From NCBI RefSeq assembly GCF_014649375.1, contig NZ_BMSX01000001.1, positions 675,648-739,647 on the forward strand: 64,000 nt of DNA, given 5' to 3'. The notes under the pieces are model-generated. The model saw nothing but the letters and a program-made list of their open reading frames with translations. It did no database searches and was not told the DNA's origin. Positions 16,989 to 24,570 of this stretch are shown here, one piece after another. A program made the position numbers and the translations under genes. This DNA is from Streptomyces aurantiogriseus. GTDB lineage: Bacteria; Actinomycetota; Actinomycetes; Streptomycetales; Streptomycetaceae. How positions within the stretch are numbered: position 1 is the stretch's first letter; each line of letters begins with the position of its first letter.

Positions 16989-19900
16989 TCACGGCACGGC
17001 CGCGTCGATCGCCTTCACGATCCGCTTGTCGGAGACGGGGTACGCCGTGCCCAACGCGTGGGCGAAATAGCTGACCCGGAGCTCCTCGATCATCCAGCGG
17101 ATCTCGAGGACGGAGGAGGGGACGGGGCGGCCCTGGGGCAGCTGCTCCAGCAGCCACGCGTACTCGTCCTGCATCTCGTGGACCTTCTCCATGCGGGTGG
17201 TGTCCCGCTGGACGCTGGTCGGCATCTGCTGCAGACGCCGGTCCGCGGCCACCAGGTACCGCATCAGGTCCGGCAGCCGGCGCAGCCCCGCCTGCGTCAC
17301 GAAGCCCGGCCGTACGAGCGCGTCCAGCTGCTTGCGTACGTCCGTGAGGTTGGCCAGCAGCGCGGGGCTGCGTACGGCCTTCAGGCGGCGTTCACAGGCC
17401 TGCCAGGCGGCCAGCACCTGCTGCACCTGGCCGACCGTCCGCACGGTCGTGTCGACGATCTCGGCGCGCACCTTGTCGTACAGCTTCCGGTACGACTCCT
17501 CGTCCCACGCCGGTCCGCCGAAGTCGCCGATCAGCTTGTCCGCCGCGGCCATCGCGCAGTCGTCGAACAGCGCCTGGATCGAACCGTGCGGATTCGCGGA
17601 CAGGGCGAGCTTCTGGGGGTTCGTCAGCTTCTCGGACGCGAACTTCGCGGGGTTGACCGGGATGTTGCGCAGGATCAGCCGACGGGTGCCCTTCCACATG
17701 GCCTCCGTCTGCTCCGCCTCGGTGTCGAAGAGGCGTACGGAGACCGTGTCGCCGTCGTCGACCAGCGCCGGGTACGCCTTCACCGGCTGGCCGGCGCGGC
17801 GTGTCTCGAAGACGCGGGTGAGGGAGCCGATCGTCCAGTCGGTCAGGCCCGAGCGCTCCAGAGACTCACCGCCCCGGCGCTCGGCGGTGGCCGCGGCGGC
17901 CTGGGAGAGGGCCTTGCGGGCCTTCGGCTTCAGCTGGAGCTTCAGCGCCTCCAGGTCCTTGTCCTCGGCCAGCTTGCGGCGCCGCTCGTCGACGATCCGG
18001 AAGGTGATCTTCAGGTGGTCGGGGACCTTCGCCCAGTCGAAGTCGTCGGCCTCGAAGGGGACGCCGACCATCCGCTTCAGCTCGCGGGCCATCGCCGTGG
18101 ACAGCGGTTCCTGGAGAGGGACCGCCTGGTCCAGGAAACGCTTCGCGAAGTTCGGTGCCGGCACGTAGTTGCGGCGGATCGGCTTCGGGAGGGAGCGGAT
18201 GAGCTCGGTGACGACCTCTTCCCGCAGGCCCGGGATCTGCCAGTCGAAGCCCTCGTCCGTGACCTGGTTGAGGACCTGGAGCGGGATGTGGACGGTCACG
18301 CCGTCCGCGTCCGCGCCCGGTTCGAACTGGTAGGTGACGCGGAACTTCAGCGGCCCCTGCCGCCAGGAGTCCGGATAGTCGGCCTTGGTGACCGCCTCCG
18401 CCGACTCCCGGATGAGCATCTCCCGCTCGAAGTCCAGGAAGTCGGGCTGCTCGTGCCGCTTGCGCTTCCACCAGGAGTCGAAGTGGGCGCCGGACACGAC
18501 GTGCTCGGGCACCCGCTGGTCGTAGAAGTCGAACAGCGTCTCGTCGTCGACCACGATGTCCCGGCGCCGGGCGCGGTTCTCCAGCTCCTCGACCTCGCTG
18601 AGGAGTTTGCGGTTGTCGGCGAAGAACTTGTGGTGCGTCCGCCAGTCGCCCTCGACGAGGGCGTTGCGAATGAAAAGCTCGCGGCTGGTCTCCGGGTCGA
18701 TCCGCCCGTAGTTCACCTTCCGCTGGGCGATGATCGGCACGCCGTACAGCGTGACCTTCTCGTAGGCCATCACCGCCGCCTGGTCCTTCTCCCAGTGCGG
18801 CTCGCTGTACGTCCGCTTCAGGAGATGCTCGGCGAGCGGTTCGACCCACTCGGGCTCGATCTTCGCGTTGACGCGGGCCCAGAGGCGACTCGTCTCCACC
18901 AGCTCCGCCGACATGACGAACCGGGGCTGCTTCTTGAACAGAGCCGAGCCAGGGAAGATCGCGAACTTGGCGTTGCGGGCGCCGAGGTACTCGTTCTTGT
19001 TGCCGTCCTTCACGTCCTTCATGCCGAGGTGCGAGAGCAGACCGGCGAGGAGGGAGGTGTGGATGCTGTCGGCGGAGGCGTCCTGCTCGTTGAGGTGGAT
19101 GCCCATCTGCTTGGCGACGGTACGGAGTTGCGTGTAGATGTCCTGCCATTCGCGGATGCGCAGGAAGTTGAGGTACTCCTGCTTGCACATCCGGCGGAAG
19201 GACGACGAGCCGCGCTCGCGCTGCTGCTCACGGACGTACCGCCACAGGTTGAGGTAGGCGAGGAAGTCGCTGGTCTCGTCCTTGAAGCGGGCGTGCTGCT
19301 GGTCGGCCTGGGTCTGCTTGTCGGCCGGGCGTTCGCGCGGGTCCTGGATGGACAGCGCTGCGGCTATGACCATGACCTCGCGGACACAGCCGTTCTTGTC
19401 GGCCTCCAGGACCATCCGGGCGAGGCGGGGGTCGACGGGCAGCTGGGCCAGCTTGCGGCCGGTCTCCGTGAGCCGCTTGCGCGGGTCCTTCTGCGCCGGG
19501 TCCAGCGCGTTCAGCTCCTGGAGGAGCTGGACGCCGTCGCGGATGTTGCGGTGGTCCGGCGGGTCGATGAAGGGGAACTTCTCGATGTCGCCGAGGCCGG
19601 CCGCGGTCATCTGCAGGATGACGGAGGCGAGGTTCGTCCGGAGGATCTCCGCGTCCGTGAACTCCGGGCGGGCGAGGAAGTCGTCCTCGCTGTACAGCCG
19701 GATGCAGATGCCGTCGGACGTACGGCCGCAGCGGCCCTTGCGCTGGTTGGCGCTGGCCTGCGAGATCGGCTCGATGGGGAGCCGCTGCACCTTGGTGCGG
19801 TGGCTGTACCGGCTGATACGGGCGAAGCCGGGGTCGATGACGTACTTGATGCCCGGGACGGTCAGCGAGGTCTCGGCGACGTTGGTCGCCAGAACGATCC

Positions 19901-20933
19901 TGCGCCCGGTGTGCGGCTGGAAGACGCGATGCTGCTCGGCGTGCGAGAGCCGGGCGTAGAGGGGAAGCACTTCCGTGAAGCGATACTTCTTCTTCTCCAG
20001 CGCGTCGGCGGTGTCCCGGATCTCCCGCTCACCGGAGAGGAAGACGAGGATGTCGCCCTGCCCCTCCCCCATCAGCTCCTCTACGGCGTCCGTGATCGCG
20101 GTGATCTGGTCCCGGTCGGCGTCCTCGGAGTCCTCCTCGAGGAGCGGGCGGTACCGCACCTCGACGGGGTACGTCCGGCCGCTGACCTCGATGATCGGGG
20201 CGTCGCCGAAGTGCCGGGAGAAACGCTCGGGGTCGATGGTCGCGGAGGTGATGACGACCTTGAGGTCGGGCCTGCGCGGCAGCAGCTGGGCGAGATAGCC
20301 CAGCAGGAAGTCGATGTTGAGGGACCGCTCGTGGGCCTCGTCGATGATGATCGTGTCGTAGGCGCGCAGCTCGCGGTCGGTCTGGATCTCCGCGAGCAGG
20401 ATGCCGTCCGTCATCAGCTTCACGAAGGTCGCGTCCGGGTTCACCTGGTCGGTGAACCGCACCTTCCAGCCGACGGTCTCCCCGAGCGGCGTCTTCAGCT
20501 CCTCGGCGACGCGCTCGGCGACGGTACGGGCGGCGATACGACGGGGCTGGGTGTGCCCGATCATGCCCTGGACACCCCGCCCCAGCTCCAGACAGATCTT
20601 CGGGATCTGGGTGGTCTTGCCGGACCCGGTCTCACCTGCGACGATGACGACCTGGTGATCACGGATGGCGTCCGCGATGTCGTCCTTCTTCTGGCTGACC
20701 GGGAGCTGCTCGGGATAGGTCACGGCAGGCACACGGGTGCGCCGCGCGCCCATCCGCTCCTCGGCCTGTGCGACCTCCGCCTCGATCTCGGCGAGAACGG
20801 CGGCACGGGCCTCCGGCTTGCGGATCTTGCGCGCACCTTCGAGCCTGCGCCCGAGCCGATGCGCATCACGCAGGGACAGCTCGGCCAGGCGGGGGGCGAG
20901 GGCGCCGAGGGCGGGGGAAGGGTGCGTAGACAT
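16989..20933 (-). CDS. hrpA: ATP-dependent RNA helicase HrpA (DEAH box)
   Basis: This 1314-residue DEAH-box RNA helicase is of the long bacterial HrpA type, which in E. coli rescues stalled ribosomes and processes mRNA. Walker A is GETGSGKTTQIPK (about 100) and the DEAH box is IIIDEAHERSLN (about 195). Also visible are SATIDPERF, the motif VI region RKGRCGRTSDG, the helicase-associated and OB-fold region, and a long C-terminal DUF3418 domain with HIPLQVLNQV. It is flanked on both sides by identical tRNA-Asp genes in the same orientation. It appears intact. Confidence 0.97.
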   Translation of the reverse strand: MSTHPSPALGALAPRLAELSLRDAHRLGRRLEGARKIRKPEARAAVLAEIEAEVAQAEERMGARRTRVPAVTYPEQLPVSQKKDDIADAIRDHQVVIVAGETGSGKTTQIPKICLELGRGVQGMIGHTQPRRIAARTVAERVAEELKTPLGETVGWKVRFTDQVNPDATFVKLMTDGILLAEIQTDRELRAYDTIIIDEAHERSLNIDFLLGYLAQLLPRRPDLKVVITSATIDPERFSRHFGDAPIIEVSGRTYPVEVRYRPLLEEDSEDADRDQITAITDAVEELMGEGQGDILVFLSGEREIRDTADALEKKKYRFTEVLPLYARLSHAEQHRVFQPHTGRRIVLATNVAETSLTVPGIKYVIDPGFARISRYSHRTKVQRLPIEPISQASANQRKGRCGRTSDGICIRLYSEDDFLARPEFTDAEILRTNLASVILQMTAAGLGDIEKFPFIDPPDHRNIRDGVQLLQELNALDPAQKDPRKRLTETGRKLAQLPVDPRLARMVLEADKNGCVREVMVIAAALSIQDPRERPADKQTQADQQHARFKDETSDFLAYLNLWRYVREQQRERGSSSFRRMCKQEYLNFLRIREWQDIYTQLRTVAKQMGIHLNEQDASADSIHTSLLAGLLSHLGMKDVKDGNKNEYLGARNAKFAIFPGSALFKKQPRFVMSAELVETSRLWARVNAKIEPEWVEPLAEHLLKRTYSEPHWEKDQAAVMAYEKVTLYGVPIIAQRKVNYGRIDPETSRELFIRNALVEGDWRTHHKFFADNRKLLSEVEELENRARRRDIVVDDETLFDFYDQRVPEHVVSGAHFDSWWKRKRHEQPDFLDFEREMLIRESAEAVTKADYPDSWRQGPLKFRVTYQFEPGADADGVTVHIPLQVLNQVTDEGFDWQIPGLREEVVTELIRSLPKPIRRNYVPAPNFAKRFLDQAVPLQEPLSTAMARELKRMVGVPFEADDFDWAKVPDHLKITFRIVDERRRKLAEDKDLEALKLQLKPKARKALSQAAAATAERRGGESLERSGLTDWTIGSLTRVFETRRAGQPVKAYPALVDDGDTVSVRLFDTEAEQTEAMWKGTRRLILRNIPVNPAKFASEKLTNPQKLALSANPHGSIQALFDDCAMAAADKLIGDFGGPAWDEESYRKLYDKVRAEIVDTTVRTVGQVQQVLAAWQACERRLKAVRSPALLANLTDVRKQLDALVRPGFVTQAGLRRLPDLMRYLVAADRRLQQMPTSVQRDTTRMEKVHEMQDEYAWLLEQLPQGRPVPSSVLEIRWMIEELRVSYFAHALGTAYPVSDKRIVKAIDAAVP

Positions 20934-21049
20934 ACGCGACCCAGGATCTCATCCCGGAGAAAAACGTGGCGAACGCTTTTGCCTCCGGCGGACTGGCGAC
21001 GCACCACGCGAGGACCCGGCGCACCCTCGGCACAACCCCGGCACACAAC

Positions 21050-21077
21050 AAGGCCCCGATCCGAAGATCGGGGCCTT
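21050..21077 (-). terminator. Terminator downstream of the decayed tRNA-Phe
   Basis: A 12-bp stem AAGGCCCCGATC / GATCGGGGCCTT with a CGAA loop, placed like the terminator after the intact tRNA-Phe. Confidence 0.75.
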
Positions 21078-21082
21078 GGCTG

Positions 21083-21154
21083 TGGCTGGGGCCGGGGTCG
21101 AACCGGCGCCTTCCGCTTTTCAGGCGGACGCTCCTACCAGTTGAGCTGCCCGGC
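21083..21154 (-). pseudogene. Decayed tRNA-Phe copy
   Basis: This is a near-copy of the intact tRNA-Phe at 21345-21418. The anticodon arm (GAA) and T-arm are kept, but one base is missing from the variable loop. The 5' acceptor strand is CGCCGGG instead of GGCTGGG, which breaks two of seven acceptor pairs. The flanking sequence downstream (GAGG..CCTCAGCGGTCCTGACGG) is shared with the intact copy, which shows a tandem duplication of the Asp-Phe unit. Confidence 0.8.
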
Positions 21155-21180
21155 GGTGAGGTTTTCAGGTGAGACCTCAG

Positions 21181-21256
21181 CGGTCCTGACGGGATTTGCT
21201 GTACCCGATTGCGGCTGCGCCGCGGGCGCGGCCTCCACCTTGGCAGGGTGGCGAGT
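21181..21256 (-). pseudogene. Decayed tRNA-Asp copy disrupted in the T-arm
   Basis: The segment keeps the tRNA-Asp 3' end (GGTCCTGACGGGATTTG on the plus strand) and the anticodon arm, now with loop CTGCCAA (GCC instead of GTC). The T-arm is interrupted by about 26 extra bases that include the 22-bp repeat also found at 16714. The D-arm and 5' acceptor are no longer recognisable. It cannot fold as a tRNA. Confidence 0.8.
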
Positions 21257-21308
21257 GGCGCGCGGCGCTGGTGCGGTGCGATTTTGGTGAGACGGGCCGG
21301 GCAACGTC

Positions 21309-21338
21309 GAGAGCCCCGTCCAAGTGGACGGGGCTCTC
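21309..21338 (-). terminator. Terminator after tRNA-Phe
   Basis: A 13-bp perfect stem GAGAGCCCCGTCC / GGACGGGGCTCTC lies just downstream of the intact tRNA-Phe on the minus strand. Confidence 0.85.
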
Positions 21339-21344
21339 GGGCTG

Positions 21345-21418
21345 TGGCTGGGGCCGGGGTCGAACCGGCGACCTTCCGCTTTTCAGGCGGACGCTCGTAC
21401 CAACTGAGCTACCCAGCC
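21345..21418 (-). tRNA. tRNA-Phe (GAA)
   Basis: 74 nt with acceptor GGCTGGG/CCCAGCC, discriminator A, D-loop with GG, anticodon loop TGAAAAG and T-loop TTCGACC. It is the last gene of the Glu-Asp-Phe tRNA transcript. Confidence 0.97.
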
Positions 21419-21442
21419 GCGAGGTTTCACGTTAAACCTCAG

Positions 21443-21517
21443 CGGTCCTGACGGGATTTGAACCCGCGGCCTCCACCTTGACAGGGTGGCGAGCACTCCA
21501 AACTGCTCCACAGGACC
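21443..21517 (-). tRNA. tRNA-Asp (GUC), copy 2
   Basis: 75 nt, identical to the copy at 16820-16894. Middle gene of the Glu-Asp-Phe cluster. Confidence 0.97.
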
Positions 21518-21554
21518 AAGCGTTGTGTACGACAGTGTCGCACACGGTGTTGCG

Positions 21555-21627
21555 TGCCCCCAACGGGATTCGAACCCGTGCTACCGCCTTGAAAGGGCGG
21601 CGTCCTAGGCCGCTAGACGATGAGGGC
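21555..21627 (-). tRNA. tRNA-Glu (UUC)
   Basis: 73 nt with acceptor GCCCTCA/TGGGGGC (one G-U pair), anticodon loop CTTTCAA and T-loop TTCGAAT. First gene of the Glu-Asp-Phe cluster. Confidence 0.97.
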
Positions 21628-21707
21628 TATCGGCCCGCCTGGGCGCTTCTCAGCGCGTCGGGGACGTGAGAAGCATATGGGATGGCGGGAGGGATCGCCA
21701 AAACGGT

Positions 21708-23306
21708 TTACGGAGCGGTGCCGGAGGGGGCCGGGGACGGGGTCGTCGGGGCAGGGGACGAGGGTGTGGGGGACTGGGTGGGGGAAGAGGTCGGCGACGG
21801 GGTGGCGCCGGGTTGGTTTTCCTTGGGGAGGTGACGGCTGACCTCGGCTGTTGTCAGGCCCAGGCCGCCCAGTTTGATCGCGTCCCAGGCCTGGAGGCGG
21901 CGGGTGTCGCGGTCGAAGTAGAGGATCGACGCCTCGATGGGGTCGGGGTACTTGCCTTCGACGGCGCGCAGGCCGCTGCCGCCCGTGGAGCCCTCGATAC
22001 GCAGCCGGGTTCCCTTCGGCAGGACCTCCATCTCGTTGTGGTGCAGGTGCCCCGCCAGCACCAGCGGCACCTCGCCGTCCGTCTCGCGGGCGGCGGAGGG
22101 CTCATGGGCGATGGCCACGTCGACGGGCTTGCCCGCGGCCCGCTCGGCGCGCAGGGCGGCCGCGAGGCGGGCGCCGGCCGCTTCCTGCAGACCCTCGGCG
22201 GCCGGGACGGAGGAGCGGTCGGGGGTGAACTGGGGGTCGCCGATGCCGGCGAAACGCAGGCCCCCGATCGTGACCGCGCGGCCGTCGTCGAGGACGTGGA
22301 CGTTCTTGATGCCCTCCAGGTAGCGCTGGGTGACCGTCGAGTCGTGGTTGCCGCGGACCCAGACGTAGGGCGCGCCGAGGTCGGCGATGGGGTCGAGGAA
22401 GCCGTTCTCCGCCGCCGTCCCGTGGTCCATGGTGTCGCCGGAGTCGACGATGACGTTGACCTTGTACTGCTCGACCAGCGAGGCGATGATCTTCCAGCTC
22501 GCCGGGTTGAGATGGATGTCCGAGACGTGCAGGACACGGACGGTGGTGGGGTCGGGCTGGTAGGCGGGGAGGGTGGAGGTGACGTCGTAGAGCTTGGTCA
22601 CGTTGGTGACCAGGCGGGCCAGTTCCTGCTGGTAGACGTCGAACTCGGTGACGATGCTGCGGGCGTTGCCGACCAGGGAGGGGGCCGAGGAGAGCAGGCC
22701 CGAGAAACGGGGTTCGAGGACGGACTTGGGGTTCCAGGTGGCGTAGGCGGTGGCGCCGGACGCGGCGAGGAGGGCGAGGGCCAGGCCGCCGGCGGCGAGG
22801 GCGCGGCGGGGGCGCCGGTAGACGGCGAGGCCGAGGGCGGTGGCGCCGGAGACGACAGCGACGCAGGAGCGGACGGCGAGGTCGAGGGTGCCGTGCTCGA
22901 CGTCGCGGGCGACCTCGTCCTGGAGGCCGGAGAGGCGTTCGGGGTGGTCGACGAGGGCCTGGGCGCGGGCGGGGTCGAGTTGGTCGACGTTGACGTCCAG
23001 GCGGACGGGGGCGTGGTGGCTGTCGAGGTGGAGGGCGCCCAGCGGGGAGACGTTGATCTTGGTGCCGCCGGTGGCGGAGGGGCGCAGGGTCATCGTCGTG
23101 TCCATGGGCCCGACGGGGGTGCGGACGTTCCCGACGATCAACAGGCCGAGCCACGCGCCCAGGAGGACGACCGCGGTGAGGCCGAGGGCGCGCGCCCAGG
23201 GGCGGGGCTGGGCGGCGAGTTCGGGGGTGGTGGGGCGGGGGTGGCGGGTCTTCCGTTTCCGGTTCATGGGGTTCAGGGCTGCGACGGGGACGCGGGCGCG
23301 GGCCAT
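21708..23306 (-). CDS. Membrane-anchored metallophosphoesterase
   Basis: This protein of about 532 residues has a basic N-terminus, a first membrane helix near 40-62 and a second hydrophobic region near 170-200. A calcineurin-like phosphoesterase domain follows: LHVSDIHLNPASW, DSGDTMDHG, VRGNHDS, and AGHLHHNEM supply the binuclear metal ligands. The C-terminus is a Pro/Ser/Thr-rich tail of about 45 residues that is likely extracytoplasmic or wall-spanning. The start could instead be the ATG at 23267 (MNRKRKTRHP). Neither has a strong ribosome binding site. The substrate is unknown. The gene is divergent from the metallopeptidase gene. Confidence 0.88.
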   Translation of the reverse strand: MARARVPVAALNPMNRKRKTRHPRPTTPELAAQPRPWARALGLTAVVLLGAWLGLLIVGNVRTPVGPMDTTMTLRPSATGGTKINVSPLGALHLDSHHAPVRLDVNVDQLDPARAQALVDHPERLSGLQDEVARDVEHGTLDLAVRSCVAVVSGATALGLAVYRRPRRALAAGGLALALLAASGATAYATWNPKSVLEPRFSGLLSSAPSLVGNARSIVTEFDVYQQELARLVTNVTKLYDVTSTLPAYQPDPTTVRVLHVSDIHLNPASWKIIASLVEQYKVNVIVDSGDTMDHGTAAENGFLDPIADLGAPYVWVRGNHDSTVTQRYLEGIKNVHVLDDGRAVTIGGLRFAGIGDPQFTPDRSSVPAAEGLQEAAGARLAAALRAERAAGKPVDVAIAHEPSAARETDGEVPLVLAGHLHHNEMEVLPKGTRLRIEGSTGGSGLRAVEGKYPDPIEASILYFDRDTRRLQAWDAIKLGGLGLTTAEVSRHLPKENQPGATPSPTSSPTQSPTPSSPAPTTPSPAPSGTAP

Positions 23307-23384
23307 TGGTCCCGTATGCCCAAGTGCGCGCCCGGACATGCGGGCGTACCCCCCGTCGGCCGGGTCGTGCCGGAGAATGGGCCT

Positions 23385-23735
23385 GTGCTGGAGATGACGC
23401 GCGAGGAGTTCGAGGAACTGGTCGCCGAGGCGCTGGACCGGATCCCGCCGGAGCTGACGCGGCTGATGGACAACGTCGCGGTGTTCGTCGAGGACGAGCC
23501 CCCGGCGGACGATCCCGAGCTGCTCGGGCTGTACGAGGGGACTCCGCTGACCGATCGCGGCGAGTGGTACGCGGGTGTGCTGCCGGACCGGATCACGATC
23601 TACCGGGGGCCGACCCTGCGGATGTGCGAGACGCGGGAGGAGGTCGTCGAGGAGACCGAGGTGACGGTGGTGCACGAGATCGCGCATCACTTCGGGATCG
23701 ACGACGCCCGGCTGCACGCGCTCGGGTACGGCTGA
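23385..23735 (+). CDS. Minimal metallopeptidase (zincin-like, HExxH)
   Basis: This 116-residue protein of the possible-zincin family carries the motif VVHEIAHHFGIDD near its C-terminus and a conserved N-terminus MLEMTREEFEELVAEALDRI. The GTG at 23385 has a GGAG nine bases upstream. An in-frame ATG three codons later is less favourable. It has no signal peptide, so it should be cytoplasmic. No substrate is known. Confidence 0.9.
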   Translation: MLEMTREEFEELVAEALDRIPPELTRLMDNVAVFVEDEPPADDPELLGLYEGTPLTDRGEWYAGVLPDRITIYRGPTLRMCETREEVVEETEVTVVHEIAHHFGIDDARLHALGYG

Positions 23736-23822
23736 GCCGTCACGTCGCGGGGCGCGTGTCCTCTTGCGGGCGGCGGGAGTTGGGGAGGTTGACTCCTGCG
23801 TCTGCCCCCCGGAGGTGGCCCC

Positions 23823-24353
23823 GTGCGCCCCTTGTACCTTCCCGTTCGCCTGGCCGCCACGGTCATGGCCGTCGCCGCGGCCGCCGGTTGCATGAGCGTG
23901 GGGGACGGGGAGGGGGGCCAGGTCAAGCCGTCGCACTCGGCGGGGCAGCCGGGTGGTGAGGCGCCGGACGGCGGACCCGGCGGGTCCGCCGGCGGGCACG
24001 GGTACGGGGCGGCGGGCGGCGACGACAAGCGCGGGCACGGCAAGGGCGGAAAGAAGGGCAAGGCGGACGACTCCGCATCTCCCGCTTCGGCCTCGCCGTC
24101 GGCGGGCGTGAGCGCCTCGGCCTCGGCGGGGGTGAAGCCGGGCAAGAGCGAGAAGCCGAAGGATCCGAAGCCGCCGAAGGAGGAGCCGACGCCCACGCGC
24201 TCCGCCGACCCCGAGCCGCCGCCGTCACCGGAGCCCCCGCCGTCGCCCTCGCCGGAGCCGACGGTCGCGGAGCCGTCGTCGTCGGCGCCCGGGGAGCCGG
24301 CGCCCCAACTGGTGGAGCGGGAGCCGGCACCGGAGGCCGGGTCGCCGGCGTAG
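23823..24353 (+). CDS. Low-complexity lipoprotein
   Basis: This 176-residue predicted lipoprotein starts with a GTG. The signal segment LAATVMAVAAAAGC ends in a lipobox at about residue 23. The mature part is almost entirely low-complexity: a Gly-rich stretch, a Lys-rich stretch (GHGKGGKKGKADD), then Ala/Ser- and Pro/Glu/Ser-rich repeats. No folded domain is visible. It may be a surface spacer or a passenger, and its function is unknown. Confidence 0.7.
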   Translation: MRPLYLPVRLAATVMAVAAAAGCMSVGDGEGGQVKPSHSAGQPGGEAPDGGPGGSAGGHGYGAAGGDDKRGHGKGGKKGKADDSASPASASPSAGVSASASAGVKPGKSEKPKDPKPPKEEPTPTRSADPEPPPSPEPPPSPSPEPTVAEPSSSAPGEPAPQLVEREPAPEAGSPA

Positions 24354-24382
24354 GGGTGTGACGTACGTCTACCGGGCTCGGT

Positions 24383-24570
24383 TTGCCTTCGGGGGTGGAG
24401 GGTGCGTATGGTGGTAGATCGTTTGATCCCATTTGCCCGGCGCCAACGCAGAGCGCGCCGTGTGGCGCGTACTCTCCCTTGCCGTGGCGGACCGCATAGA
24501 GGCGGTCGTATTGCGAATCACGGAGTTGACGGGCGCGTGCCGACGAGACTCCGGAAGGTTTCGCATACGC
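24383..24570 (+). promoter_or_regulatory. Promoter and structured leader of the DEAD-box helicase gene
   Basis: A -35-like TTGCCT (24383-24388) and -10 TATGGT (24407-24412) are 18 bp apart. This leaves a leader of about 150 nt with two stem-loops, CGCGCC-GTGT-GGCGCG at 24454-24469 and GACCGC-N6-GCGGTC at 24490-24507. GGAAGG at about 24552 is the only ribosome-binding-like site and is far (13 nt) from the ATG. Confidence 0.5.

Noticed and set aside
16863..21290. A 1475-codon open frame on the plus strand opposite hrpA, and similar long antisense frames opposite purL, the SARP gene and others
   Set aside because: They mirror the third-position GC pattern of the real genes, have Arg/Gly/Ala/His-rich meaningless composition, no ribosome binding sites and no recognisable domains.
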